Below are positions 42,782 through 54,400 of a stretch of DNA of 64,000 nucleotides, piece by piece. Position 1 is the first letter of the stretch. Each line of letters opens with the position of its first letter. The notes below the pieces were generated by a model that was not told the origin of the DNA, searched no databases, and worked only from the letters and a program-made list of their open reading frames with translations. The stretch covers positions 1,054,001-1,118,000 of the forward strand of contig JAALGZ010000001.1 in assembly GCA_015227615.1 (NCBI GenBank). The letters run 5' to 3'. The position numbers were made by a program, and so were the translations under genes. This DNA comes from Labyrinthula sp. Ha (Eukaryota > Sar > Bigyra > Labyrinthulida > Labyrinthulaceae).

Positions 42782-45700
42782 TTAAATTTTGTTGATTTCT
42801 TGCTTTCCTAACGGTCAAGTTTGAAGAATACCATCATTTCTATCATTATCATTATAGTGTTGGTATAGGGCCTTGTGGCCCATACCAGCCTTCTATACTT
42901 TGTCGACAAAAAGGTGCTCCTTTTCAGCCATACGTGGTTCTAGTGATGTAAATATTGTAATGTGATTGGACCAATGAATACCATTATAGCCAATAAGGAC
43001 TTTAAAACACTGGGTCCAATTGTTGTAATCTTACAAGACTTGATCAACTGCGTAGAAATGAAGCAGCAAAACAGCATCTTTCTATAGATTCTTGACTCTA
43101 CTTGTAAATCATTTCAAAATTTTTTGAACACTGTTTTGAATCTTGCAGAGCAGTCTGTCTTTGACTCAGGAATGTCTCCTACTAAGTTTTCGTTTCAAAG
43201 ACAAGGCATGCTTCCAGCATACATTAACAAGAATTTCTACTCAAGATAATTTTCTTAGTATAGAGTAGACCCTAATATATGCAGTTTTCAAGTTACGTTA
43301 TCGTTTGCTGTTTAAAAATAAGTCTATATTGTCAATGCTTTTCGCAGTCGACACAATCGCTCTGTTGAATCTGACATTCAAAATAATATTCTTCAATTCA
43401 GCATTCTACTTCAAGTTTCTGGCGATAAAGTGAGTATATTGATGAGTCTGGAACCTTAGCTCTTACCTTAAAATTAGTAAGCAAAAGTATATCGACGAAA
43501 TTTGCGATCAGAAGCTACACAGCCGCTTGCTTGATATGCTATGGGACAAGGGGAGGGAAACGCTTAATTCAAAAGGGGGAATGGGTCAGTTAAAGCCATT
43601 CTAACCTGCATTCAAAGCTTAAGGTGGGGTTTTTAAACCTGTTTTCAAAGATGGAATGGAAACTTCACACTTCTCTGTTTTGAACATTCAAATGAAATTA
43701 AGTAGAAACTACTCCGTGAAGTACAATGAATTCATTCAAGTGAATATGATCCACAAACTGAAAAACTACATCGTAAGATGGATGATGCACATTAGTATAG
43801 ACTGCTGGGCTAAGTCTGTCTGCCTCAGGATATGATTCATGAAAAGTGAAACTGAAAAGTACTTCTTTCCTGCATTTGAACAGTTTCGTTCTATTTAGGA
43901 GCATTTAGTCTTGATATGTAACGGCGCAAAAGCATTCACAATTTTGCCAAAATTCTTAAAACAAAATCTGTTGAGTGCTACAAACATCTACCAAAGTTAA
44001 CACTTTCTTCTCGATGATCTTTAGTGAGTTTATAAAGTGAATTTTATTCTGTTCCTACTATAGTTATACTGTCGATCCATTAAACTAGATAAAAAATATT
44101 TAAGTTTAAAGAAGATATGAATGAAAAATATAATATGCAGAAGAGCACTTTTCATTTCATGTTTTCGCTACAAGAGAATAAGGCTTAGTATCACAAATCT
44201 TAAACCCAATGTCATTTTGTTGAAGGTTAAGTCTCAACTAAAATAGGAGAATATCATAGCGTAGCAAAATGAAAAATCAGTTAACTACTCTTTTTCTATA
44301 TCAAATTTATAACATGAGAGAAAGAAATCATTATCAATCGATAAAAGCAGCAATAGAAACCATCAAGGATTTGAAGAAGCTAGCCCTTTCTTAAGATCCA
44401 TTTTGTATATTCAAGGAGAGAACGTTTACAGCGTAGTTTCACGAAGGATACAACTAAAGAAAATAGCATTACCATTGAGATATAGAAAACGGGAGATCTA
44501 AATTGAAATTTTGCAAAGCATTACAAATTGTGTAATAATGGGTAAACACCAAACTGAACATGTGATTTGTTTACTTCTTGGAACATGTCAGGCAACCAAG
44601 TGGCCATCATCTTCATACTGATCGGTAGCAGATTCTCGTTGGAGGTACCAATTATTTTTGAAGAAAAGGTAATAAAACCGACCCTCTATATAGAATAGAC
44701 TACGTGAAATTTAGATTCCTTGCCCTAAAAATAATAAAGTGAAGAAATAATAGCTATATCTCTCTGTCTACTAGATATTGTATGTCCAGAGTCTAAATGC
44801 AGTCACTATATGAACCGGATGAGTTTGAGCAGGAAAGTTTAAGATCTTTTAGTGGGATATGGCGAAGATTATAGGCAAAGAATATCAAAACTTCTCAACC
44901 TGCGGACCAAAATTGTATTTTCCTCTCCAGTCACATCCCCAACTCAAATTATGGTTTCATAACTGCCGCACCTTTGACCATTGAGCAAGTGACATTAACA
45001 CAAGACACGAGGAGGAAAGAGGTCTAGTGCATGTCATGCAAATGCTGCAGAAGGATGCAGCCATAAGGCAGCGGGTCTAATTTTAGTTTATTAGAAGAAA
45101 AAAATAAAACATATTTTTCAAATATATAGCTTTTCATATGACATGCCTAGTGACATTGTTTCCTCCAATATGGTAACCTCAGCCCCGCGGATATATCCAT
45201 TCCCAACACCTGACTCTAAATCACATCTTGTTATCAAGTTAAACATCCTTCTGTTTAAGGCCTATTGCCTTTTGCGGCTTAGACTTATCTGAATATTAAG
45301 TTCTTTTCATCCAGTGCAATCATATACATATCTTACTTTCCACTTTTTTAGATATGTTTTAGAGATATATAAATGTCTTTTTTTATCTTTTCCCCTTCGG
45401 AATCCTTCTATTGTTATTCTTTTCCGGGATCTTTATAAGCTGTTTTTCTATTGTCCTTAATCTAGGTTCGGCCCTTTGGAAAATTAAAAGATCAGTTGAT
45501 GTCGCTTTTGATTTGATATTTCGCCGCAATATAATGCGGCCCTGAAACCACTCGTGATTGAAATTGATTTCAGGTATTAGAGACATGCCGTTAGGATTGC
45601 AATGTGATTTTCTAATTAACCTTAATAATACGTACACAAGAAAAACTTTTTGAACAAAATCATTGAATCTAAAAGAGAAGAAACGTTGCAGCACTTATGT

Positions 45701-48700
45701 AGTATCATTCTGAAAGAACATGTATCAACGAGGTATCTCTTCGCAAATTTTGCTTCTACCATAACTGAATATTTATTAGTATTGTCAGTAAGATTTAAGA
45801 GTCGATATCGAGTAGGCTCAAAAAGAAAGAATGGAAATTTTAGCCGTGGTTCCAGTTGTAATTGTCCATGCATCCAATAAAATGATACCTTAATTGTTGC
45901 AGGTAAAATCCTACCTCAATACTGTGTTTCATCAATTAGCTCTGCAGTAATTGTTTGGAATATGCACCAAAATTACTTGTTCTTTGTTTATCCATGTGAC
46001 TAACGCTCGAATAGTGCTATGTTGTTAGTTTGAAGATATTAGAACAAGGGGTAGATAAAAGGGAAGTTAGTATCTTGGAAATTCTAAGAGAAATGATGCA
46101 GAGTAAGCATCTAGTTCTAGGAAATCCTTCACTCGTTTATAATATTTATGTTTTTAACTCTATCATTCACGTTGTGTTTTGAACCATTCATTAAAATAGA
46201 GTATTTATTAAAAATCTTACAAGAGTTTTACATTCCAGAATCTGACAATTAAGTTTCCCCTCAATGCAAACATTTCTACAATAAATACGAACAGTGCGAC
46301 TCTTTCTGTAGCTGGCATAAAAACTCTAAATACTACAGTCCGTGCAAATCATTCAAGGCCACCGTACACAAAAATAAGTCCCGAGAACTACAAATCAAGG
46401 ATTTTCCTCTGCTCAACCTCTTCAAAGCAAATGAGGGAAAAGTAATTGGTATTTCAGAAAACCACACCAAAAATTAGCTATGAGACATTAGTAGACCAGT
46501 AAAGCCTTTTGGTAGGATTCCAAGTGTTTTAAAAAAAAGGGAGAAGGGGGGAGGTGGGGGCGAGAACCAGTAATCTAGGATTGAAGCTAAGAGCATTCAT
46601 TGCGATTTCTGGGTGAGTATAAAGTAAAAAAATACCTTTCGCATGTGGTAACATGGTTTATGTACTTAAATTTGCTAAGTAAAATACCCACTGGCAGCAC
46701 TTCAAATCGTAAAATAATTTTTTTTGGCATTCCTACAATTATGAATTATATTAACATTTGAAATATCTGGTAATGGTTGCTTTCGAGGTTGAGGGTGTTA
46801 TATATCTATTAAGTTTTTATGTAGATGTAGCTATATATTCTGAGAGGGTCACTTACATATCTACTGCGCCACAATCTAGAACTGGCTTAGAAAAATATTA
46901 TTAATGGATTAACTATAGTGGCTAAATGTAACTCTAACAAATGATCCTCATAATATGATATTCACGTACCTATTCCTGTTACCGTCACCTAAATATATAT
47001 TAAAAATATTCACGGTGCAAATTTTCCATATGGCATATTCATAACAACTAAACTATAGATAGGTTTTGTGTCATCTATTTTGGATTTTTCATAGGAATTG
47101 ACTATGACGGTGCCTACATCTATTTACGTAGCAGTTAGATTATTCCATTTGAGGGCAGTCGGTGTACTCTTTCCTAAGGTTTCAATTAATCAAATATCCA
47201 AACAAAGATGTTAACTTGTTTATATTATGGAAAATATGTTCAAGGAATACAGGATTATACCCTTTGAGCTAAGAAGGTTACTGTTAATGCGATTTTGTTG
47301 GATTGTGCCAAAAGAGGAATCATTTGGTTTTCTAGTTCTTAGGTAATTTTTTTAACTTATTAATTTGAGGTCGAGTTCTATTTAAAATATTCTTTATATT
47401 TGATTAATTAGACTTAGTGTTGTTTTCACAAGAATAATGAGGCTATCGAAGATTTTAACATTAGAGTCGAAACTATGGATGCTCAATTATATTGAAAAAA
47501 TATGGAGAAGCCAACATTTTAGTAAAAAATTATATAGAGGGCCGTTTATTTACCTCTTGTTTCTGCAATATACTTAACCTAATCACATTGAGTCCAAATC
47601 ATTTCCATAAGATTCTTACCAAATTAGATTAAGCTATATACCGCTAGAAACTTTGAGCTAAAGAAGTCAATGGTAAACAATCAGATAATTTAGCCAAGAT
47701 ACAGATATTCCTGAGCGTAAATACTCTCATACTGACCAGAAAGATACGGCGTTTCGCTTCTTCATGCAACTAGTTAATTCTTTCTAGGTAACAATTTGAT
47801 TATAATTTCACGTGGTGGTAGTGTTGTTACTGCAATAAAATGTGAAGTGATCGTTTTCCCCCGCTTGGTTTTCATTATTGATAGGTTATTTAGAGGTTAG
47901 CAGCAGTATTTTAAAGTAATGTGGTGACTAATTTTTGATTGGAGACAAGAACACCTACATTTTCTTTTTTTTTATTTTCAGTTAAATGCTCACAGACTCT
48001 TTAAGTGAGCATTTCTATTATAATTGTGAAGTTACCTTGAAACTAGCCTATGTCTTATCCTGTGAAGCTAATATTTAGTTTATGGAAGCCAATACTTGCC
48101 GAAGTGTAAAAGAAACATTTCCTTAAAAAAACAGCAGTGGACACCATTCTCCTCAAGTTGTTACATTACTAATGTCCAAAATTGATTATGAGCGAATCGG
48201 CCACCGAAGCTACTAAGGTAATCTTGGCTAGAGCTTGTAAATTAAACAAACGTACATTCTCATTCTTCATGATAATAACATAAACTAGTTATTTCTACAC
48301 CAAATGTAGCGTAGAAATATCAAGTAGTCTAATACGTGCGTTATCCAGTAGGGTGCGTTTGGGTACGGTTAAAGGCTAAAATAGCAGAAATGTCAACACC
48401 TCAACTGTCAAACCATTTCCTATTAATAATATTTTGTCGATTTAGCTCGATTCAAGAACAAGAAGAGGTTATCAGAGCTTAGATATTTAACTTAACGACT
48501 GCAGAAAGCAGTAAGTACTACAATAGTATCTGAAAAAGTTAAATCTCAGTTTGTCAACTTACCTCAGTCCAAATAAACTTCTAGCAACGAATTAGACGCT
48601 TGATAATTGCTAAGAGTGGACTGTTATTATCAATAAATATTCAAATCTACGTGGAATCATAGATACTAGAGCAAACATCCGGCTATGCAATTGAAACAGA

Positions 48701-49748
48701 ATACTTTGAATTAAGGTGTTGTGTAGCCATAAACTTCATAGTTGTTTCCGTTTTCAAAACAAATGCCAAAGTTTTTCTTGTAACAGAATTTGTTCAATTG
48801 TACAACGTATAAGGAAATGGTTTTGATTATTATTGAAGTAGTCTTCTTAGTGAAATAGTTCTCCGTAGAGAGAAGTAGTCGACCGAGTTATTTCTTTCAA
48901 GTTTCCGAACAATTTGTTTATGTATAACCGATATATCTTAGCAATAGAAGTAGTTTTATTGTCAATGGTCTAAACAAATGTACGGAAATGTTTTTTCAAG
49001 GTTCTAGAGACAACCTGATGTACCAACTCTAGTCCATGGTCACCAGATTAAGAGACTCCGAGGAAATTTGTTATAAAGAGTACAGTCATTAATACTGCTT
49101 TGAATAAAACTCTAAGCAGTAAGTACAGGAGTTAAAGAGCGAGAGTGTAATTTGGAGAGATAAATGAAAGAGACGGAAATACTAGTTTTAAAAATGGAAT
49201 ATATATATATATATATAGTCATGAAGAAAAAAGGAACATATTGTTTCTAATTTTAAATTTATAGTAAACTTTTAGTTAAGTATAATCCTATAGTTAAAGA
49301 AAAAATAAATGCAGTTTACTCCCTAGTACTTACTTTTTTTGTTTCTTGCGACCGGGTACCCGTTCTCTGTATATTGGGCAGAACCCAAAATGTATCGCAA
49401 TATAAGAATTTGGGCCATATGGCCGATAAATATCCAACGTTACATTGTTTATAGAGATTATGCCCAGCTAATAAGCAGTTAATATGCAGTACTCGTAGAT
49501 ATTGTTAACTCTCAATACCGTATAAAAAAAGATAAGTAGTTTTCACTTAATAAATACAGAGAAATAGTTATTGTGTTTGGAGAAAAATGTTTTGGTTGTT
49601 TTTCATCTATGGTGCAAAGATTCAAAGTAGAACTTTTAGTTGTGAAGAAAGTAAAAAACTATCAAAATTTGATATATATATATATATACACTTAGACACA
49701 ACTAACGATTTATAGATATATTCTCACTAACCACACATAGACAAGTAT
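42782..49748. other. Gene desert (about 7 kb)
   Basis: The first few hundred bases are the promoter side of the SYCP2-like gene; a perfect palindrome, GGGCCTTGTGGCCC-like, lies near 42,865. Otherwise I see no supported gene: frames of about 100 codons near 45.4-45.9 kb are within chance. A G-rich quadruplex-type motif lies at 46,539-46,560. The end of the stretch, 49.2-49.7 kb, has AT microsatellites and a GGGCCATATGGCC fragment near 49,413 that also occurs in the hAT-like family. Confidence 0.55.
46539..46560 (+). other. G-quadruplex-type motif
   Basis: Runs of 3, 6 and 5 guanines separated by short A/G/T spacers, which can supply four G-tracts of three. It is an isolated GC-rich spot in an AT-rich desert and directly follows an A-run. 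Folding is predicted from pattern only. Confidence 0.55.
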
Positions 49749-50393
49749 TTACAGTGACATTTGCAACTCTAGTTCTTGTTTATCTTGAACATAGCTCTGG
49801 TTTATAGGACTAATAATATCAAACAATATCTTAGTTTCACTATTAACTAATAAGTTCCATGCCCATCCAAAATAACAAACTGACTTAAGTACGGACAGAG
49901 TTGCTTCCGACCTAAGACAGTTATTACCACAAAGTATCAATAATATTCTAAACATAAGTTTCCAAATACATTTAAGTTTTTTATCAATATCCTCTGGAAT
50001 TATATCAGATTCTCTCCAAGGAAAATTTTTTTCTTCAAATATTGTTTCTACTTTTACCAATACTTTTAAACAATAGTTATGAGCACTTATTTGGGTTGGT
50101 TTAGAAGTAGGTGTTTCTTTCCATAAAAACTTTGCTGCTTTTGGAAATCCGAAACCGGGTTTATTAAGTTTGTACCACTCTTCATTACCTTCACTTTGTA
50201 AGGAAAAAAGATATGCGATTGTATTGAAAAAATCCATGGTATTTTCAATAACTAAAAAAATATTATCTTCTTTTGATTTTTGAAGTAATTCTGCATCTGC
50301 TCTTTCTTTAAGTATTCTTATTGGTCTTGTATTACTTAATAATTCTTCTGTTTGTACTCTATTTCTTAAATGCAAAGTATTTGGTACACTCAT
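49749..50393 (-). CDS. Divergent Mob1/phocein-like protein A, zinc ligands lost
   Basis: 214 residues, no intron, ATG at 50393. The Mob fold can be followed along the protein: an N-terminal segment, then ENTMDFFNTIAYLFSL (the FxN-containing first core helix), W in KFLWKE, an AHNYCLKVLVKVETIF helix, NFPWRES (the FP turn before the next helix) and KLMFRILLILCGNNC, in the place of LFRVYAHIYHQHF. The two His and two Cys that bind zinc in Mob1 are missing. FGWAWNLL corresponds to the FxxFxL segment. Mob proteins activate NDR/LATS kinases in Hippo and mitotic-exit pathways, or sit in STRIPAK. With the zinc site gone, kinase activation is uncertain. It is a tandem paralogue of the next gene, 326 bases downstream of it. 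Confidence 0.7.
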   Translation of the reverse strand: MSVPNTLHLRNRVQTEELLSNTRPIRILKERADAELLQKSKEDNIFLVIENTMDFFNTIAYLFSLQSEGNEEWYKLNKPGFGFPKAAKFLWKETPTSKPTQISAHNYCLKVLVKVETIFEEKNFPWRESDIIPEDIDKKLKCIWKLMFRILLILCGNNCLRSEATLSVLKSVCYFGWAWNLLVNSETKILFDIISPINQSYVQDKQELELQMSL

Positions 50394-50719
50394 ATTCTAT
50401 TTGGTTTTACTTATCCCCATATTAGAGTGTTCTTCTATTTATAACCGTGTCCTTATCGTATTGATATTTCATGGTATACGCGAAACTGGTTATCATTAAT
50501 ACAGTTTTTATTTGGTCGTTCTTTTTTAACTTCTACGGTTATGAAATTACTTAGCTGTTTACATATATAAATACCAGGAATAGCATTTTAATTCCCAGGA
50601 AGATGCGTTTCATATCGAATATATCAATCGTTTATTCAAGAAGTTCGACACAAACTTTCGGGTTTAAGACTTAGTCACTAACAAAAAACACAGTATATAT
50701 AATATGGGTTGGATAGTAA
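50394..50719. other. Intergenic between the tandem Mob-like genes
   Basis: 326 bases of AT-rich sequence that must hold the promoter of gene A and the 3' end of gene B. No recognised element and no open frame of note. Confidence 0.6.
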
Positions 50720-51496
50720 CTAAACAAACTCCGTAGAGTCTATGTACTCTTTGTACTCTTCTAATAAAGGCAAAGCAACTTCTGAAATAAGTCGGACTTC
50801 TTTGTCATGAACCAACTGCCACTGCCAACCAAAAAAAAGAAACGCCCTGGTCGTTGTTTCGTAACTCTCATATCTTGCCAGGCATTCGTTAGAAACCAGG
50901 ATTATTAATACGCGCAACAAATATTTCCAGATTTGTTTAATATCCGAATATATGTCTCTGGGAAGAGGTTGGTTCTCTTTCCAAGGAAAACTTTTCTTTT
51001 CAAAAATTGTTTCTATCTTCAATAATGCTTTGGTACAATATTCATGAGCATTTAATAAAACAGGTTTCTCTCTTGCACTATTTCGCCAAAGAAACTTTCC
51101 CTTTTCTGCAAATCCTTTGTTTTTCCCCGAAAGACAACGAAACCAAGCTTCATTTCTGTCAGTAGCAGAAGACCAAAGGTATACCAAGCTATTGAAAAAG
51201 TCAACGGTATTTTCAAGGATCCAAAAAGTTTTCTGTTCGGTTGAGTAACTTGCATCTGCTTCACGAATTCTTAGCAGCTCTGAAATGTTCTCGTTTTCCA
51301 TCGACAATACATTCAGCGACTTTGCATCCGTGATGCTCAGCTCTGAACGATTGCCAATGCTAGTTCTCTTCATACTGAGTTGTGAAGAACGAGTTCTAGA
51401 CCTTGAAGCAAGCGTGTTGTACAACGAGGTCCTTGGTCCGCTGTGTTCCACGACGGGGATAACTTTCCAAGATTTTACTCTATACCTTTCTTCCAT
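50720..51496 (-). CDS. Divergent Mob1/phocein-like protein B, zinc ligands lost
   Basis: 258 residues, no intron, ATG at 51496. It is paralogous to protein A, with a longer Ser/Arg-rich N-terminus (about 1-85). The core has ENTVDFFNSLVYLWSS, KFLWRN, AHEYCTKALLKIETIFEKK, SFPWKEN, then YLLRVLIILVSNECL in place of RVYAHIYHQHF, and FFGWQWQLV. The position-specific His residues of Mob1 are Ile/Ser/Glu here, and the Cys pair is not kept (one Cys remains in WFRCL). Some core residues (FP, FFN, LxRV, FxW) remain, so the fold is probably preserved. Two such genes side by side point to a local duplication followed by divergence; the pair is well diverged but keeps length and motif order. Confidence 0.75.
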   Translation of the reverse strand: MEERYRVKSWKVIPVVEHSGPRTSLYNTLASRSRTRSSQLSMKRTSIGNRSELSITDAKSLNVLSMENENISELLRIREADASYSTEQKTFWILENTVDFFNSLVYLWSSATDRNEAWFRCLSGKNKGFAEKGKFLWRNSAREKPVLLNAHEYCTKALLKIETIFEKKSFPWKENQPLPRDIYSDIKQIWKYLLRVLIILVSNECLARYESYETTTRAFLFFGWQWQLVHDKEVRLISEVALPLLEEYKEYIDSTEFV

Positions 51497-54400
51497 ATTT
51501 TTTATTATATATTTGTTTTGTTTTGGGTTGGTATCCTAGCTCCTATTGAAACAAATAGTTTTTATATTTTTTCCACAGCTTTTAATTTACTTTTGACTTT
51601 GGTAAACGGCTAACTTTCGTAACGTATTTGTTTGTTTCAAGATACGTTTGGTCTTTGAAAGTACAAGTTCAACCAATCAATGAAGGAAATATATAATACA
51701 ATACCCAATAGAATTACGAGAGTGTAATTTCAAAGTTTTGTTACGGAAGATATCCATAAACAAAATCGTATAATTCAATTGTTATAGAATGTTTGCCCGT
51801 AGTTCATGCAAAAGGAAAATTCAAAGATTTCACTGAATAGTACATCACCACGGACAGAAAGTACTTGTTTTACTGTAGTTTTCTTTAAAATAAAGAAAAA
51901 TCATATTGAACACGTAACTGTGGTCTTTACGTCTAATCCTTAAATATTGTCCTTAAATATGCGTTCAAGCTAATCTTAGAGGTTTCTGTTTCTTGTAAAT
52001 AATCTTCTTCGGCAAAATATAGAAACTGCTGTCTAACGATTCACTGAGAAGAAGAACAGTTTTTTCTGAGACAAATTCATCCTTCAAACTTTAGGTATCT
52101 TTGTTAAATTCCTAGAATAAAGTGTAACATACAGCAAATATACTCTCTACCCGTTACGCCATTGACCTCTGTAACACTTTTCCATTATTAATATTTTATT
52201 TAGTTCTGAAAGATATATAGACAAAACTGTTTTCTGTCTGAAGCTGTGTTCTTACAAGAAGCTAGGTATAGTGATATAGTAACATCTACTCTTTTCCTGG
52301 AGTTTCAGAGCTACAGAAACCGCAAACAAAAACTTAAATATTAATCCATTCTACTAAATCTCTGTCCTTATAATTTAAATCCTTTCCATGATATTAGATT
52401 TGTTGAAGATGATCCTTTCATATTTTAGTTCCATCATATTTATTGAACTCATCGAGTTAATATTCAAGTATGATTATTGGTATCACATTTATCTTAAATT
52501 CATTCCATGGAATTATTTAATCAGACTTTATTTCAGTTTCCATTATCATAATTACAATAAACATAATGTATTCCCCTGTATTGGGCGGTACTAAGGTATG
52601 TCTAGAAATTTACGCAGACACAGTTCGATTATTCTTTTTGATATTATCGTGCTTTTCGAGATTTAGAAGACAATTCCTTTTTTACTAAAGAGAAACAAGT
52701 ATAATAATTACCAATCTTACTAAGCCGGAACAGTAGGAACCGGGTACTTCCGCCATTACTATAGTATGTCATTAAGAAAATATAAACTCATAAGTAAAAA
52801 CAAAAGTACCAAGATTGCACTGTAAAAGACATCTTAGACAAATATATTTCATAAACCGGTTGATGAAGGGGATTTATTGTTCTTTTCATGCTCATTTATA
52901 GTAAATATGAAATAGGAGAAGTTTTCAGTGACACAAAAAAAAACACATTTTTGAGTGGTAAAGTCAAAAAAAAAAGAAAGAAAAGTAACCCATATGATTC
53001 TACTTCTATTAAACGGGGTATATTGTGCTCTCGAATAATCTTCTTCCAGAACCCAGTTTTAACATTGGAAAATTTCAACATGAGTAAAGCTATGCAGTGG
53101 TGAACTACCGCATTAACTTGACAACTTGGTGAAGATAGCCTAACTTGACCCTTGATGGTGATACCCAACACAACTGTTTTCACGGTGCTTTGGGCTTTAA
53201 AACAAAATGTACATGTTGGAGAGCTTCGGAACACATGTGATGGCTAGCCAAACTTCTTTGTGCTTGATATTTTGTTGACTTCGTTAAACCTTGCACAGCA
53301 AGGCCAATATAATGAACAATAAAGCCAAGAAACGAAATCTCAAACTATCTTATCCTTCTGCATGTGTAGTTCTGTGCGTTGGAAATGCGAATAAACCATT
53401 GTAGTTTGTTGTAGTATCCCTCGTTGAGTTAATACCAGGCTTCATACGAGCTTTTCCTAGCCTCTGCACCATTTAACGCACGTCGAAAGTAAGGAAAAGT
53501 TTTATCTTTCTCGTCAACATGTTAATGCAATGAAGAATCAACAGTCAATACATCAGAATCGAGTTCAGAGTTCCTTCTTTCAACAAAAAAAAATAATAAG
53601 TATAGTGAGCTGTATTCAGTAGACTCTACCCTTAATTAAAGTTGCTGGTATAGTCCTTAAATGTCATTTCTTGGAGTCAGGAAGGACGCAACCGTGGTTA
53701 TTATAACAACTTGCTTGAGCAACTACTGTTATGGCTAAGGAAAGGCATTTTTCTTCGAGAAATTAGAATTTGAGGTAGCACTTTAGACTGAAGCCATATT
53801 AAAGCCAAGATACCTCATACAATGAACCTATGGATAAAAGGCCATTGAAACCGGGTTTTCTCTAAGCAGTAAACCTATCCAAAAAACTGAGCTGCTCTAG
53901 ACTGCGAAAACGTTAGCTAGAACAATAAATATTGCAACTCATTGTAGAACCAATGATCCTAGTAAAATGCACTGTAGTGGATCGACTACAGTTCAACTCG
54001 CTATAGCAGAATGGGGACCACTCTGCTTCAGTCGCCTTTTTGCAGAACCAACGTAAACTTAATGCTAAGAAGTAACACATTTCACCTTTTTAAGGGTGTT
54101 TCTTGTCCTGCAATTCTATAATGAAGAAGTGGGTTTCAGGTTTTGTAGACTCCTCAGCTAAATACTTAAGCATATGAAAGATCTGTGGAATGTATGATAG
54201 CTTACTTATCATTTTGCTTTAACGTATTCGTTTACTCTTGGTTATTTGATCTAAAACAACAAGGATACCCCCTCTTAAATTATTTTTGCGCGAAAATATC
54301 AGATTAGTAGATTCAAAGCTAAGTCATAAACGGGTGAAGATGAAGATGTAGACTAAAATAGCTCTCCAAAGATTTTTAACTAGTTGCATCTTTGTTTTGC

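Noticed and set aside
44950-45070. GC-richer patch with short protein-like frames
   Set aside because: Two frames each end within 30-50 codons, with no shared family motif or splice signals.
45383-45880. Overlapping frames of about 80-100 codons on both strands
   Set aside because: The starts are non-ATG, the frames overlap on opposite strands and no family motif is present.
52896-53234. 112-codon minus-strand frame
   Set aside because: The second half is an A/T-run translation rich in Phe and Leu, the start is GTG, and the length is within chance expectation.
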